From positions 1 to 56,528 of the forward strand of contig CACLVA010000008.1 in NCBI GenBank assembly GCA_902610315.1: 56,528 nucleotides of DNA, in the 5' to 3' direction. A program made the translations under genes and the position numbers. Under the pieces are notes generated by a model. The model saw only the letters and a list, made by a program, of their open reading frames with translations. It had not been told where the DNA came from and ran no database searches. How positions within the stretch are numbered: position 1 is the first letter of the stretch; the number at the start of each line of letters is the position of its first letter. Positions 16,502 through 26,452 of this stretch are shown here, piece after piece. This stretch comes from an uncultured Pelagibacteraceae bacterium. GTDB lineage: Bacteria; Pseudomonadota; Alphaproteobacteria; Pelagibacterales; Pelagibacteraceae.

Positions 16502-16565
16502 TTGATAATGAGAATTAATCTCATTGAAAATGATTATTAATCTCACTGATAATGATTATCAATCG
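16502..16565. promoter_or_regulatory. Tandem Fur boxes upstream of fbpA
   Basis: Overlapping GATAATGA-type repeats fill these 64 bases. TGATAATGATTATCA (16547-16561) is a perfect 7-1-7 palindrome matching the Fur consensus, AATGAGA/TCTCATT (16507-16525) is a second inverted repeat, and TGAAAATGATTATTA lies between them. The multiplicity implies cooperative Fur binding and tight iron repression of the fbp operon. Confidence 0.85.
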
Positions 16566-16594
16566 CATATATTGACGCAGGGGTCAAGCGATAT

Positions 16595-17485
16595 TTAAAA
16601 TTCCCACTCTGAGATTTTGCTGTATAAAAAGTTTCTGAAAGCCTGAACTCTAGCTACATTTTTCATTGATTGTGGGTAAACAAAATGGGCCTCAGTTATT
16701 GGGCCTTCAATGTTTGGTAATACTTTAACAATATTTGGCTGATTTACGGTAATATAATCAGGTAAAGCAGCTAATCCAACTCCACTTTGAACAGCTAACA
16801 ATAAGCCATAAACACTGTTAACTTTCATCACAGTTTTTCTTTTTTTATTGTCTTTTGTACCTAATTTTAAAGCCCAATCAGGATTATAAACAGGTGAAGG
16901 AGCGCCTCTTCCAAATGATATAAAAGAGTGTTTGTTTAAGTCACTTGTATTTTTTGGAAAACCGTGTTTTTCCAAATATTTTGGCGAACCATAAATATGG
17001 TAATTTATATCTATTAATTTTTTTTGTATATAATTTAGTTGTTTAGGTCTTCTCATAAAAATACCAATATCAGCTTGTCTGGTGCTTAAATCCAGCTCTT
17101 TGTCGTCAAAAATAAGCTCTACTTCTATATCTGGATTTAGTTGCATGAATTCTTGAATTCTTGGAGTTAGCCATGTTGTTCCAAAACTTACAACAGTGGT
17201 GACAGTTAATTTTCCGCTTGGTTTATTCTTTTGATCTCCAAGTGAAGTTTCGACCTCTTTAAGCTTGCTGATTACCTCGTGGGCAGTTTTAAATACATAC
17301 TCCCCATTTTCTGTTAAAGTAAGACCTCTTGCATGCCTCTCGAATAGTTTGACTTTAAGGTCCTCCTCTAAAGCCTGAATTTGTCTACTTATTGCTGATT
17401 GACTGAGATTTAGATTAACTGTTGCGCTTGTAAAACTACCAGCTTCTGCAACTGCATGAAATATTTTTAGCTTGTCCCAATCCAT
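16595..17485 (-). CDS. LysR-family transcriptional regulator
   Basis: A 296-residue LysR protein. The N-terminal winged helix-turn-helix is MDWDKLKIFHAVAEAGSFTS, then LNLSQSAISRQIQALEEDL and LFERHARGLTLTENG. Residues 90-290 are the LysR substrate domain, with LTVTTVVSFGTTWLTPRIQE and VQSGVGLAALPDYI. The start overlaps the stop of acuI by three bases, so it probably belongs to the acuI message and may regulate that unit. The ligand cannot be read. It lies just downstream of the Fur-box region in coordinates but is transcribed in the same direction from upstream genes. Confidence 0.9.
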   Translation of the reverse strand: MDWDKLKIFHAVAEAGSFTSATVNLNLSQSAISRQIQALEEDLKVKLFERHARGLTLTENGEYVFKTAHEVISKLKEVETSLGDQKNKPSGKLTVTTVVSFGTTWLTPRIQEFMQLNPDIEVELIFDDKELDLSTRQADIGIFMRRPKQLNYIQKKLIDINYHIYGSPKYLEKHGFPKNTSDLNKHSFISFGRGAPSPVYNPDWALKLGTKDNKKRKTVMKVNSVYGLLLAVQSGVGLAALPDYITVNQPNIVKVLPNIEGPITEAHFVYPQSMKNVARVQAFRNFLYSKISEWEF

Positions 17486-18486
17486 TATTTATTAACATTA
17501 ATAATGTATCTTCCAGAAGTTTTGCCTTCAAGCATTTTTGAATATTCAACTAAAAGTTGTTCGAGACTTATTTCTTTGATGGACTTGTCAAGTAAATCGA
17601 AATCTACAAGTTTTGAAACTTCATCCCACAGGAATTCTCTTCTCTTTATAGATACACTTACAGAGTCTATTCCCCAAAGTTTTACACCTCTTATGATAAA
17701 AGGCATTACAGTAGTATTTAATTTTATACTTGATGCATTTCCACACGCTGCAACTATTCCGTTGGGCTTAACATGAGATAAAATATTAGCTAAAATATTT
17801 CCACCAACTGTATCAACTGCACCATCGTACAATCCTTTATCCAATGGTCTTGCCTCTTTGTCTAAGTCACCTGATTTTATTATATTTTTTGCACCTAGTG
17901 ATTTAAGATATTCTTCATTTGGTTTAGTTGTTGCGGCTGTTACATTGCAACCCATTTTACTAAGTATCATGACTGCAATACTTCCAACTCCACCAGAGGC
18001 TCCTGTAACAATTACATCGTTAACTTTTTCTCCAAGTAGCAAAACTTCTCTAGTTTGTTTAGTCGTAAAAGCGCATTGGATTGCTGTCATACCAGCAGTA
18101 CCTAACATCATTGCTTGTCTAGATGTAATTCCTTTAGGTTTTTTTACCAAAAAATTTGAATTTACTTTTGCAAATTGAGAATATCCACCAAAGTAAATTT
18201 CACCAACCCTCCAGCCGGTCTGGATTATTTCATCACCCTCTTTAAATTTTTCACTTTTACTTTCAACTACTGTACCTGAAAAATCGATACCTGGAATATG
18301 TGGAAATTCTTTAACTAATCTTGCGCCATTTTTTAAAATTAAAGCATCTTTAAAATTTAATGTAGAATAATCAACCTTAACTAAAACATCACCATGTTTT
18401 AAAAATGATTTTTCTATATTTTTAATTTCTCTTGAAAATTTTTCACCCTCTTGATTTACAATTAACGCTTTAAAATTATCAGACAT
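17485..18486 (-). CDS. acuI: Acrylyl-CoA reductase-like MDR oxidoreductase (AcuI/YhdH)
   Basis: A 333-residue zinc-free medium-chain dehydrogenase/reductase. YSTLNFKDALILKNGARLVK near residue 40 and IPGIDFSGTVVES near 66 are typical of the YhdH/AcuI group; VIVTGASGGVGSIAVMIL near 155 binds NADPH. AcuI reduces acrylyl-CoA to propionyl-CoA, detoxifying the acrylate made from DMSP, a main SAR11 sulfur source. MDR subfamilies overlap, so the substrate is inferred from AcuI-type motifs and marine context. It is followed with overlap by lysR and sits 17 bases after folE. Confidence 0.8.
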   Translation of the reverse strand: MSDNFKALIVNQEGEKFSREIKNIEKSFLKHGDVLVKVDYSTLNFKDALILKNGARLVKEFPHIPGIDFSGTVVESKSEKFKEGDEIIQTGWRVGEIYFGGYSQFAKVNSNFLVKKPKGITSRQAMMLGTAGMTAIQCAFTTKQTREVLLLGEKVNDVIVTGASGGVGSIAVMILSKMGCNVTAATTKPNEEYLKSLGAKNIIKSGDLDKEARPLDKGLYDGAVDTVGGNILANILSHVKPNGIVAACGNASSIKLNTTVMPFIIRGVKLWGIDSVSVSIKRREFLWDEVSKLVDFDLLDKSIKEISLEQLLVEYSKMLEGKTSGRYIINVNK

Positions 18487-18503
18487 TACTTTTTTTAAAT
18501 TTA

Positions 18504-19115
18504 TTAGATTTTACTACTAATAAATCTTAGATATCTATTTTGACAAGCTAGGTCGTCTTTAAATTTACCTAAATAATAATTAGTTATAGTTGTAGCTTGT
18601 TCCTTTTTAATCCCTCTAGTTGTCATACATTGGTGAGTTGCATTTATTGTAACTGCTACTCCTTTTGCTTCTAAAGAATCCATTAAAGTTGTTGCAATTT
18701 GTTTTGTTAATCTTTCTTGAGTTTGCATTCTTCTTGAAAAAACTTCTACAACTCTTGCAAGTTTACTTAAACCTACAACTCTTTCGTTTGGCATATAAGC
18801 TACATGTGCAATTCCTAAAATTGGTGCCATGTGATGTTCGCAATGACTCTGAACTGATATATTTTTTTGTATTACCATATCATTGTATCCCTCTACATCG
18901 CCAAAAGTTTTGCTTAATATTTTATTAGGGTCTTCCTGGTAACCTTTAAAATATTCTCTATATGCTTTTAATACTCTCTTAGGAGTTTCTATTAATCCTT
19001 CTCTGCTTGGATCTTCCCCTATCCATTTTAATATTTTGATATAAGCCTCTTCAGCTTCTTTATCTGATACTTCGTTATTATTTATTGGTCTATTTTGCTC
19101 TTTAACTAATTTCAT
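18504..19115 (-). CDS. folE: GTP cyclohydrolase I
   Basis: A 203-residue enzyme that makes dihydroneopterin triphosphate from GTP, the first step of folate and pterin synthesis. The zinc site is seen in QSHCEHHMAPILG near residue 98 (Cys-His-His) and its second cysteine in THQCMTTRGIKK near 168. The sequence IGEDPSREGLIETPKRV is the conserved N-terminal signature and VVGLSKLARVVEVFSRRMQ the active-site helix. It heads the folE-acuI-lysR strand and diverges from hisI. Folate supply is in keeping with the many tetrahydrofolate-using enzymes in this window. Confidence 0.95.
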   Translation of the reverse strand: MKLVKEQNRPINNNEVSDKEAEEAYIKILKWIGEDPSREGLIETPKRVLKAYREYFKGYQEDPNKILSKTFGDVEGYNDMVIQKNISVQSHCEHHMAPILGIAHVAYMPNERVVGLSKLARVVEVFSRRMQTQERLTKQIATTLMDSLEAKGVAVTINATHQCMTTRGIKKEQATTITNYYLGKFKDDLACQNRYLRFISSKI

Positions 19116-19192
19116 CGAGATAGTTATATATATAATTTAACCTTTTTAAAATATTTATTATAATCTTTTATGTGCTAAATACTTCTAAAAAT

Positions 19193-19660
19193 ATGTTTAA
19201 AAAAAGAGAAAATGTCACAGATATTGAAGAGGGAAATTTATTATCCCCTAAATTTGATAATGATGGATTAATTCCAGTCATCACTACATGTTCAAAGACA
19301 AAAGAAATATTAATGCATGGTTATATGAATGTAGAAGCTTTGAAAAAAACAATTGAAACTAAAGAAGCTCATTACTGGAGTAGATCAAGAAATCAAATTT
19401 GGCATAAAGGTAAAACAAGTGGTTTTGTGCAAAAAGTTATAGAAGTTAGAATTGATGATGATCAAGATGCTGTATGGTTAACTGTAGACATTGGTTCAGG
19501 CTCAAGTTGCCATGTTGGATATAGATCATGTTTTTATAGATCCGTTCCTCTAGGAAAAATTGACAATGCGAGAGAGATAAAAATGAAATTTGAAGAAAAA
19601 GAAAAGAAATTTGACCCTGAAGTTGTTTATAAAGGTCAGCCAAATCCAACTAAAATATAA
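19193..19660 (+). CDS. hisI: Phosphoribosyl-AMP cyclohydrolase
   Basis: About 155 residues from ATG 19193. The protein opens the purine ring of phosphoribosyl-AMP in histidine synthesis. Conserved parts are LIPVITTCSKTKEILMHGYM, HYWSRSRNQIWHKGKTSG, the metal-binding DDDQDAVWLTVD, and the cysteine segment SCHVGYRSCFY. A GTG seven codons upstream is possible. Unlike in enterobacteria, it is not fused to HisE, and no other his genes are adjacent. The C-terminal 35 residues are charged and unconserved. Confidence 0.92.
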   Translation: MFKKRENVTDIEEGNLLSPKFDNDGLIPVITTCSKTKEILMHGYMNVEALKKTIETKEAHYWSRSRNQIWHKGKTSGFVQKVIEVRIDDDQDAVWLTVDIGSGSSCHVGYRSCFYRSVPLGKIDNAREIKMKFEEKEKKFDPEVVYKGQPNPTKI

Positions 19661-20280
19661 TGTCAAAAAAAATTAATATAATAAGTCCTTTTGGTCCTAA
19701 ATTGGCAAAAATAAAACTTAGTAAAAAAGTTGTAAACGATATTAATCAAGAGGTTGAAAGAATTATATTAAATGAAAAAAAATCTAAAAAAAAAGATTAC
19801 TCTAAAAAATTAGTTGGAGAAGTATATCAAGAGATTGAGCTTTCCAAAAATTTTATAAATAAAAAGCTTAAAAAGTTTATTCACGAAAAAGTAAAAAATT
19901 ATTTAAAAGGTACAATTAATAAGTCAACCAATAAAATAAATATTAAAAATTTTTGGGTGGTTAGACAATTTAAGAATGAATACAATCCAGTTCATTACCA
20001 TGATGGAAATATATCCGGTGTAGGATATCTAAAAATACCAAAAAACTTAAATTTTAGTAAAAAGAAAAAGAGAACTAATGGAACTATAGATTTTATAAAT
20101 GGTTCTAGGATGTTTTTAAATAAAAGTATTTATAATCATGTACCAAAGGTTGGTGATTTAATATTATTTCCAAACTACCTTATGCATACTGCATATCCTT
20201 TTGTAGTTGATGGCGAAAGAAGATCATTCTCTTTTAATGTTGAATTAGATAAAAAAGTTGCTGACGTTTTTCATGACTAA
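19660..20280 (+). CDS. Putative 2-oxoglutarate/Fe(II) oxygenase
   Basis: A 206-residue protein whose C-terminal half looks like a non-haem iron oxygenase: NPVHYHDGNISGVGYLKIP near residue 110 provides His-x-Asp, FPNYLMHTAYPF near 170 the distal His, and GERRSFSFNVE the Arg that binds 2-oxoglutarate. The first 80 residues are Lys-rich. It resembles the 2OG-FeII_Oxy_5 group, whose substrates are mostly unknown. It overlaps hisI by one base (TAATG) and the DUF2237 gene by eight, so the three are cotranslated. Confidence 0.7.
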   Translation: MSKKINIISPFGPKLAKIKLSKKVVNDINQEVERIILNEKKSKKKDYSKKLVGEVYQEIELSKNFINKKLKKFIHEKVKNYLKGTINKSTNKINIKNFWVVRQFKNEYNPVHYHDGNISGVGYLKIPKNLNFSKKKKRTNGTIDFINGSRMFLNKSIYNHVPKVGDLILFPNYLMHTAYPFVVDGERRSFSFNVELDKKVADVFHD

Positions 20281-20647
20281 AAAACAAAAAAACGTTTTAG
20301 GTGAGGATCTTGAATTATGCTCATCAGATCCATTAACTGGTTGGTATAGAGATGGATGTTGTAATACAGATGAAAACGACAAAGGTGTTCATACAGTTTG
20401 TGCAAAAGTATCTAATGAATTTTTAAATTGGTGCAAAGAGGCTGGTAATGATTTAATAACACCTCATCCAGAATTTGGATTTCCTGGATTAAAAGATGGT
20501 GATTGCTGGTGTGTTTGTGCAAGTTGGTATGCAAGAGCAATTGATGCAAACAAAGGATGTCCTATTTTTTTAAAAAGAACTCACGAAAATACTTTGAAAC
20601 TTATTCCGATTGAAACCTTAAAAAAATACGCAATAGACTTATCTTAA
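20273..20647 (+). CDS. DUF2237 family protein
   Basis: A 124-residue protein from ATG 20273 with the DUF2237 sequence: KNVLGEDLELCSSDPLTGW, YRDGCCNTDENDKGVHTVCA, LITPHPEFGFPGLKDGDCWC and the closing ARAIDANKGCPIFLKRTHE. Nine cysteines lie in 90 residues, and pairs such as CC and CWCVC suggest metal binding or disulfides, but the role is unknown. The frame extends upstream to a TTG at 20258, which I do not prefer because of the longer overlap. It converges on the ETF-QO gene with one base between. Confidence 0.85.
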   Translation: MTKKQKNVLGEDLELCSSDPLTGWYRDGCCNTDENDKGVHTVCAKVSNEFLNWCKEAGNDLITPHPEFGFPGLKDGDCWCVCASWYARAIDANKGCPIFLKRTHENTLKLIPIETLKKYAIDLS

Positions 20648-20648
20648 A

Positions 20649-22268
20649 TTACATATTCCCATATCTTGGACCACCACTTCCTTCAGGTGTTACCCAAGTA
20701 ATATTTTGGGATGGTTCTTTGATATCACACGTCTTACAATGAATGCAATTCTGAGCATTTATTACAAATTTCGGTGAACCATTTTCATTTTGAACTTCGT
20801 AAACACCTGCTGGACAATATCTTTGTGCAGGTTCATCATATTTTTCTAAAGTATATTTTATTGGTAACTCTTTATCTTTCAGCTGGAGATGGACTGGCTG
20901 ATTGTCCTCATGATTTGTTCCAGTTAAATATACAGAGCTAGTTTTGTCAAAAGTTAAGATGTTATCTGGTTTTGGGTACTCTATAACTGGCATTTTATTT
21001 GCTGGTTTTAAAGTTTCATGATCTGCGTGCTTATGTTTCAACGTGAATGGTAGCTTTCCTCTAAATAATATTTGATCAATTCCTGTAAAAATAATGCCTA
21101 AAATTAAACCCCAACTAAAGCTTGGTTTAACATTTCTTGCTGCATGTAATTCTTCATAAGCCCAACTTTTTTTGAATTTTTCCTCATAAATTGATAAATC
21201 TTTTTTATCTTTTAGATGCTCAACTATAGTTTCTGCAGCTATCAAACCACTTTTCATTGCTGTGTGTGAACCTTTTATTTTAGGCATATTTAAAGTACCT
21301 GCATCACAACCAATTAATAAAGCGCCAGGCATAAACATTCGTGGTAAACTTTGGATACCCCCTTCAATTAAAGCTCTTGCACCGTAAGAAATTCTTTTAC
21401 CTCCATTAAGCATTTTTGAAATAGCAGGATGTGTTTTAAATCTTTGAAATTCATCAAATGGAGATAGATGAGGATTTTGATAATCTAAACCAATTACATA
21501 TCCTAAATAAACTTCCTTGTTCTCAGCATGATAAACAAAACTTCCACCGTATGTATTATTATCTAATGGCCAACCAGCAGTGTGCATAACTAATCCTTCT
21601 TCATGATTTTTTTCATCTACTTTCCAAATTTCTTTAAAGCCGATACCGTACTGCTGTGGATTTTTTCCTTTGCTCAAATCAAATTTTTTAATCAAATTTT
21701 TTCCTAAGTGTCCTCTGCAGCCTTCAGCAAAAACAGTTACTTTTGCATGAAGCTCCATTCCAGGCTCATAGCTATCTTTTTTTTCTCCGTTTTTATCTAA
21801 ACCCATGTCTTGAGTGACAACACCTTTTACAGATCCATCCTCATGATACAAAATATCAGAAGCTGGAAAGCCCGGGAATATTTCTACACCTAATGCCTCT
21901 GCTTGTTCAGCCAACCATCTACACAAATTTGCAAGGCTAATAATATAATTTTTATGATTTTGTTGAACTTTTGGTAACAACCATGTTGGCCAACTTATTG
22001 ATTTTGTTTTTCCAAGAAATAAAAATTTTTCTTTTGTAACTTTTGTTTTAATTGGTGAATTTAATTCTTTCCAGTTAGGTAATAATTCATCCAAAGCCCT
22101 CGTTTCAAAAACATTTCCTGATAAAATATGGGAACCAATTTCTGCTCCCTTTTCTAAAATACAAACATTAATTTCAGAATTTAATTGTTTAAGTTTTATC
22201 GCTGTTGCTAACCCTGATGGTCCTCCACCAACAATAACAACATCATATTCCATAACTTCTCTAGTCAT
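20649..22268 (-). CDS. etfD: Electron-transfer flavoprotein:ubiquinone oxidoreductase
   Basis: A 539-residue membrane-associated flavo-iron-sulfur enzyme passing electrons from ETF to ubiquinone. The N-terminal FAD site is YDVVIVGGGPSGLATAIKL. MNMPKIKGSHTAMKSGLIAA near residue 330 is the conserved quinone/FAD segment. The C-terminal 4Fe-4S cluster ligands are CPAGVYE and NCIHCKTCDIKEPSQNI, followed by the family ending GSGGPRYGNM. It is the last gene of the DMGDH-etfB-etfA-ETFQO unit, three bases after etfA. The whole chain from substrate flavoenzyme to quinone is encoded together. Confidence 0.95.
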   Translation of the reverse strand: MTREVMEYDVVIVGGGPSGLATAIKLKQLNSEINVCILEKGAEIGSHILSGNVFETRALDELLPNWKELNSPIKTKVTKEKFLFLGKTKSISWPTWLLPKVQQNHKNYIISLANLCRWLAEQAEALGVEIFPGFPASDILYHEDGSVKGVVTQDMGLDKNGEKKDSYEPGMELHAKVTVFAEGCRGHLGKNLIKKFDLSKGKNPQQYGIGFKEIWKVDEKNHEEGLVMHTAGWPLDNNTYGGSFVYHAENKEVYLGYVIGLDYQNPHLSPFDEFQRFKTHPAISKMLNGGKRISYGARALIEGGIQSLPRMFMPGALLIGCDAGTLNMPKIKGSHTAMKSGLIAAETIVEHLKDKKDLSIYEEKFKKSWAYEELHAARNVKPSFSWGLILGIIFTGIDQILFRGKLPFTLKHKHADHETLKPANKMPVIEYPKPDNILTFDKTSSVYLTGTNHEDNQPVHLQLKDKELPIKYTLEKYDEPAQRYCPAGVYEVQNENGSPKFVINAQNCIHCKTCDIKEPSQNITWVTPEGSGGPRYGNM

Positions 22269-22271
22269 GAA

Positions 22272-23225
22272 TTACTTTTGAATACTATTGAGTTTATTTA
22301 ATTCTTCTAAAAATTGAGGTAATGCTTCAAATAAATCTGCTTCTAATCCATAATCGGCAACACTAAAAATCGGAGCTTCTCCATCTTTGTTAATTGCAAC
22401 GATTACTTTACTCTCTTTCATTCCAGCTAAGTGTTGGATCGCGCCAGATATTCCAACTGCAATATACAAATCAGGTACAACAACTTTGCCAGTTTGACCT
22501 ACTTGATGATCATTAGTGATATAACCTGCATCGACAGCTGCTCTTGAAGCTCCTATCGCAGCATTAAGTTTATCTGCGATAGCAGTAATCAATTTAAAAT
22601 TATCCGAATTTTGCATTCCTCTTCCACCAGAAATAACAACTCTTGCAGTGCCTAATTCTGGTCTATCAGATTTTATTTCCTCTCTCTTAACAAATTTTGA
22701 ACTCTCAAACTTGTCCCCTGGCTCGGATTTAACTATTTCTGCTGATCCTCCAGTTGAAGATGCTGGATCAAAAGATGTTGGTCTTATAGTTACGCATTTT
22801 TTCTTGTCATTACTTTTAACAGTTGCAAATGCGTTACCTGCATAAATTGGTCTTAAAAAAGTGTCTTCAGAAATAACATTAACTATATCGCTAACTTGTG
22901 ACGTATCTAATAATGCTGCCACCCTAGGCATTAAATTTTTTCCAAATGTATTTGCTGAACAAACAATGTGTGAATAATTATCTACATGCTTTAAAATCGT
23001 AGATGTGTAATTTTCAGCAGTAAAATTGTCAAATATTTCATTATCAACATGGATCACTTTTTTGACTAATGGTATTTCGCTTGCAGCTTTTGCAACGCTA
23101 TCTGATTTGTTACCAAGTACCAAAACATGTAAATCTTCATTAATTTTTGATGCAGCTGTTGCTGCATTAAAAGTAAATGGTCTAAGATCTGTGTTATTAT
23201 GTTCTGCTATTAATAAAACTGACAT
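22272..23225 (-). CDS. etfA: Electron-transfer flavoprotein alpha subunit
   Basis: A 317-residue protein. The C-terminal FAD domain shows RVVISGGRGMQNSDNFKLI near residue 195, GASRAAVDAGYITNDHQVGQ near 232, the PDLYIAVGISGAIQHLAGM signature near 262, and VAINKDGEAPIFSVADYGLE. With EtfB it carries electrons from flavin dehydrogenases to ETF-QO. Its start codon overlaps the etfB stop by one base, the usual arrangement for equal production of the two subunits. Confidence 0.95.
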   Translation of the reverse strand: MSVLLIAEHNNTDLRPFTFNAATAASKINEDLHVLVLGNKSDSVAKAASEIPLVKKVIHVDNEIFDNFTAENYTSTILKHVDNYSHIVCSANTFGKNLMPRVAALLDTSQVSDIVNVISEDTFLRPIYAGNAFATVKSNDKKKCVTIRPTSFDPASSTGGSAEIVKSEPGDKFESSKFVKREEIKSDRPELGTARVVISGGRGMQNSDNFKLITAIADKLNAAIGASRAAVDAGYITNDHQVGQTGKVVVPDLYIAVGISGAIQHLAGMKESKVIVAINKDGEAPIFSVADYGLEADLFEALPQFLEELNKLNSIQK

Positions 23226-23974
23226 TATATTACTTTAGCCTCATTTTTTAATTTTTGAACCAATTCTGATACACTTGCGACTTTTATACCAGCTTTTCTT
23301 TTTGGCGGTTCTTCTACTTTAATTTGCTCGATTCTCGCTTTAGTATCAACCCCTAAATCAGATGCATTTAACTGTTCTAAAGGTTTTTTCTTTGCCTTCA
23401 TAATATTTGGTAAAGATGCGTATCTAGGTTCATTAAGTCTTAGATCACAAGTTACAATTGCAGGTATGTTTACTTCGATCGTTTCTAAGCCCTCATCAAT
23501 TTCTCTAGTAACCTCTAAAGATTTTTCCTTAACTTCAATTTTTGAAGCAAAAGTTGCTTGGGGCCAATTTAATATTGCAGCTAACATTTGACCTGTTTGA
23601 TTGCAATCATCATCAATTGCTTGTTTTCCCATAAATACTAAATCTGGATTTTCTTTTTCGACTATCTTTTTTAATATTTTAGAAACAGCTAATGGCTCAA
23701 CTATACCATCAACTTTAACATGAATTCCTCTGTCCGCTCCTACTGCAAGAGCTTTTCTTACTGTCTCCTGCGCTTTATCATCTCCGATTGTAATTGCCAC
23801 AACCTCTTTAGCTTTACCTGATTCTTTTATCTTTACTGCTTCTTCAATTGCATTATCATCTGGTGGATTGGTAGACATCTTTACATTATCAGTTACAACA
23901 CCAGTTCCATCATCCTTTACTCTTACTTGGACGTTGTAATCAATTACTCTTTTTACAGCTACTAATATTTTCAT
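23225..23974 (-). CDS. etfB: Electron-transfer flavoprotein beta subunit
   Basis: A 249-residue AMP-binding partner of EtfA. Visible hallmarks are [56 protein letters not shown] near residue 115 and the subunit signature [20 protein letters not shown] near 177. It joins EtfA in an FAD/AMP heterodimer. The start overlaps the DMGDH stop by one base, so the dehydrogenase and its electron acceptor are translationally linked. Confidence 0.95.
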   Translation of the reverse strand: MKILVAVKRVIDYNVQVRVKDDGTGVVTDNVKMSTNPPDDNAIEEAVKIKESGKAKEVVAITIGDDKAQETVRKALAVGADRGIHVKVDGIVEPLAVSKILKKIVEKENPDLVFMGKQAIDDDCNQTGQMLAAILNWPQATFASKIEVKEKSLEVTREIDEGLETIEVNIPAIVTCDLRLNEPRYASLPNIMKAKKKPLEQLNASDLGVDTKARIEQIKVEEPPKRKAGIKVASVSELVQKLKNEAKVI

Positions 23975-26406
23975 TATGCTCTCAATAATTTATTTTCTGG
24001 ATCATAAGGACTTTCGTCCAGAATAGTTGCATCATATTTTTCACCTAAAATTTCAACTTTTAATTTTTGCCCTACATTACCAAGCTCTGGTTTAACCATG
24101 CCTAGTGCAATTGATTTACCTAATCTAAAACCGTAATCGCCACCTGTTGCTCTTCCGATAACACTTCCGTTTTCGTAAATAGGATTGTTTCCAAGAACAT
24201 CTGCATCTTTTGGATTATGAATTTCTAATGTAACTAATTTATTATTAAATCCCTTCTCTCTCCACTTGTTTAAAGCTTCTAAACCTATAAAACTTCCTTT
24301 ATTTGGATGAATGAATCTATCTAAGCCACTTTCATAAGGTGAGTATTCGATTGATAACTCTGTACCAACTAGTTTGTATGATTTTTCAACTCTTAAACTA
24401 TTCATAGCTCTTATACCAAAAGGTTTAATTCCTAAATCTTTACCTGCTTCCATTAATTTATCAAAAATATGATTTTGATATTCAATTGGATGATGAAGTT
24501 CCCATCCAAGTTCTCCTACAAAATTCACTCTCATTGCATTAACAGGTGCATAACCTACATCAACCATTTTAGAACTTAGCCATTTAAAATTTTCATTTGA
24601 AAAGTCATCTTTTGAGACTTTTTGCATTAGTTCTCTAGCTTTTGGTCCTGCAACAACAAGGACACCATTGCTATTTGTTAAATTTTCAAATTGAACAGAT
24701 CCATCGTTTGGCATCCATTTTAAAATCCAATCGTGGTCTAATCTTTGAAAAGCACCAGCAGAGACAAGATAAAAACTTGTTTCAGATTCTCTCATGATTG
24801 TAAATTCTGAGTGAACTCCCCCTTTTGTATTTAGTGCGTGGCAAAGATTAATTCTTCCAATTTTTTTTGGTAATTTATTTGCTACAAGCTTATCTAAAAA
24901 AGCCTCAGCTCCAGGTCCTTTTATTCTACATTTTGCAAAAGCCGTCATATCTAGCAGGCCAACGTTTTCTCTTACATTTTTGCACTCTTTTTCTATAGCG
25001 CTAAACCATTTAGATCTTCTAAACGACCAATCATCTTTTTGTTCCATTCCATCTGTTGCAAAAAAATTCGGTCTCTCCCAACCAAATTTTTGACCAAAAA
25101 CAGCACCTAAATTTTTCATTCTATCGTAACACGGAGCTGTTCGCAGAGGTCTTGCTGCTGGTCTTTCTTCATCTGGGAAGTGATTTATAAAAACATGGCT
25201 ATAAGCCTCTTCATTCTTTTTGATCAAATATGATTTAGAGCAATAGTCGCCATATCTTCTTGGTTCAACACCAAGCATATCAATTGTAGGTTCACCATCA
25301 ACAATCCACTCAGCTAGTTGCCAACCTGCTCCTCCGGCTGCAGTTATTCCAAAACTGTGTCCCTCATTAATCCAAAAATTTTTTAATCCCCAAGCTGGAC
25401 CAACAATTGGATTTCCATCAGGCGTATAACAAATTGCACCATTATAAACTTTCTTAACTCCAACTTCACCAAAAGCTGGAACTCTGTGTATCGCACCCTC
25501 TATATGAGGTGCTAGTCTATCTAAATCTTCTTGAAATAATTCATACTCAGACTCTTTAGATGGTCCATTAACGTAACATGCTGGAGCACCATCTTCATAT
25601 GGACCTAAAATTAATCCTCCTGCTTCTTCTCTCATATACCATCTGCTGTCACTGTCTCTTAATACTCCCATTTCAGGTAAACCTTCTTTTTTTCTTTTTT
25701 GAATTTCTGGATGAGGTTCTGTAACAATGTATTGATGCTCAACTGGTATAACAGGAATGTCTAATCCTACCATTTTACCAGTTTGTCTTGCAAAATTTCC
25801 TGAACAAGAAATTACATGTTCACACTCTATTGATCCTTTATCTGTTTCAACAACCCAACCATTTTTGGTTTGTTTAATTCCTACAACTGTTGTGTTTCTA
25901 TAAATTTCTGCACCTCTATTTCTTGCTCCTGTAGCCAAAGCTTGTGTTAAATCTGCAGGTTGGATGTAACCATCTTCAGGATGTTGAATAGCCCCAACTA
26001 AATCAGATGTATTACAAAGCGGCCAAATTTCTTTTACTTGATCTGGAGTTAAAAATTTTACATCGACACCAATTGTTTGAGCAACACCTGCGTACTGAAA
26101 ATATTCATCCATTCTATCTTTATTGTTTGCAAGTCTAATATTAGATACTCTGCTGAAGCCTACATTTTTTCCTGTCTCTTCCTCTAACTTACCGTACAAG
26201 TTAACTGCGTATTTATGTAATTGACCAACTGAATAGCTCATGTTGAATAAAGGTAATAGTCCAGCTGCATGCCAAGTGGATCCTGAAGTTAATTCTTTTC
26301 TTTCAACTAGAACAACATCCGACCAACCTTTTTTTGCTAAATGATATAGTGCGCTAACTCCTACTACACCTCCACCAACAACAACAACTTTAGATTTAGA
26401 TTTCAC
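23974..26406 (-). CDS. Dimethylglycine/sarcosine dehydrogenase-like flavoenzyme with GcvT domain
   Basis: An 810-residue two-domain protein. Residues 1-380 are a DAO-type FAD domain ([20 protein letters not shown], then [13 protein letters not shown], the segment around the covalent-FAD histidine of DMGDH). Residues 430-800 are a folate-binding GcvT-like domain ([52 protein letters not shown]). Such enzymes demethylate dimethylglycine or sarcosine, passing formaldehyde to tetrahydrofolate and electrons to ETF. Exact substrate is uncertain; the ETF/ETF-QO operon fits DMGDH or sarcosine dehydrogenase, key steps in SAR11 glycine-betaine use. Confidence 0.85.
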   Translation of the reverse strand: MKSKSKVVVVGGGVVGVSALYHLAKKGWSDVVLVERKELTSGSTWHAAGLLPLFNMSYSVGQLHKYAVNLYGKLEEETGKNVGFSRVSNIRLANNKDRMDEYFQYAGVAQTIGVDVKFLTPDQVKEIWPLCNTSDLVGAIQHPEDGYIQPADLTQALATGARNRGAEIYRNTTVVGIKQTKNGWVVETDKGSIECEHVISCSGNFARQTGKMVGLDIPVIPVEHQYIVTEPHPEIQKRKKEGLPEMGVLRDSDSRWYMREEAGGLILGPYEDGAPACYVNGPSKESEYELFQEDLDRLAPHIEGAIHRVPAFGEVGVKKVYNGAICYTPDGNPIVGPAWGLKNFWINEGHSFGITAAGGAGWQLAEWIVDGEPTIDMLGVEPRRYGDYCSKSYLIKKNEEAYSHVFINHFPDEERPAARPLRTAPCYDRMKNLGAVFGQKFGWERPNFFATDGMEQKDDWSFRRSKWFSAIEKECKNVRENVGLLDMTAFAKCRIKGPGAEAFLDKLVANKLPKKIGRINLCHALNTKGGVHSEFTIMRESETSFYLVSAGAFQRLDHDWILKWMPNDGSVQFENLTNSNGVLVVAGPKARELMQKVSKDDFSNENFKWLSSKMVDVGYAPVNAMRVNFVGELGWELHHPIEYQNHIFDKLMEAGKDLGIKPFGIRAMNSLRVEKSYKLVGTELSIEYSPYESGLDRFIHPNKGSFIGLEALNKWREKGFNNKLVTLEIHNPKDADVLGNNPIYENGSVIGRATGGDYGFRLGKSIALGMVKPELGNVGQKLKVEILGEKYDATILDESPYDPENKLLRA

Positions 26407-26452
26407 AATATGGTTTTACTAAATTTTGATAAATTACGAAACATAATTTTTA

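Noticed and set aside
18665..18928. Leu/Phe-rich 87-codon frame antisense to folE
   Set aside because: Shadow of a conserved gene in the complementary frame, no start context.
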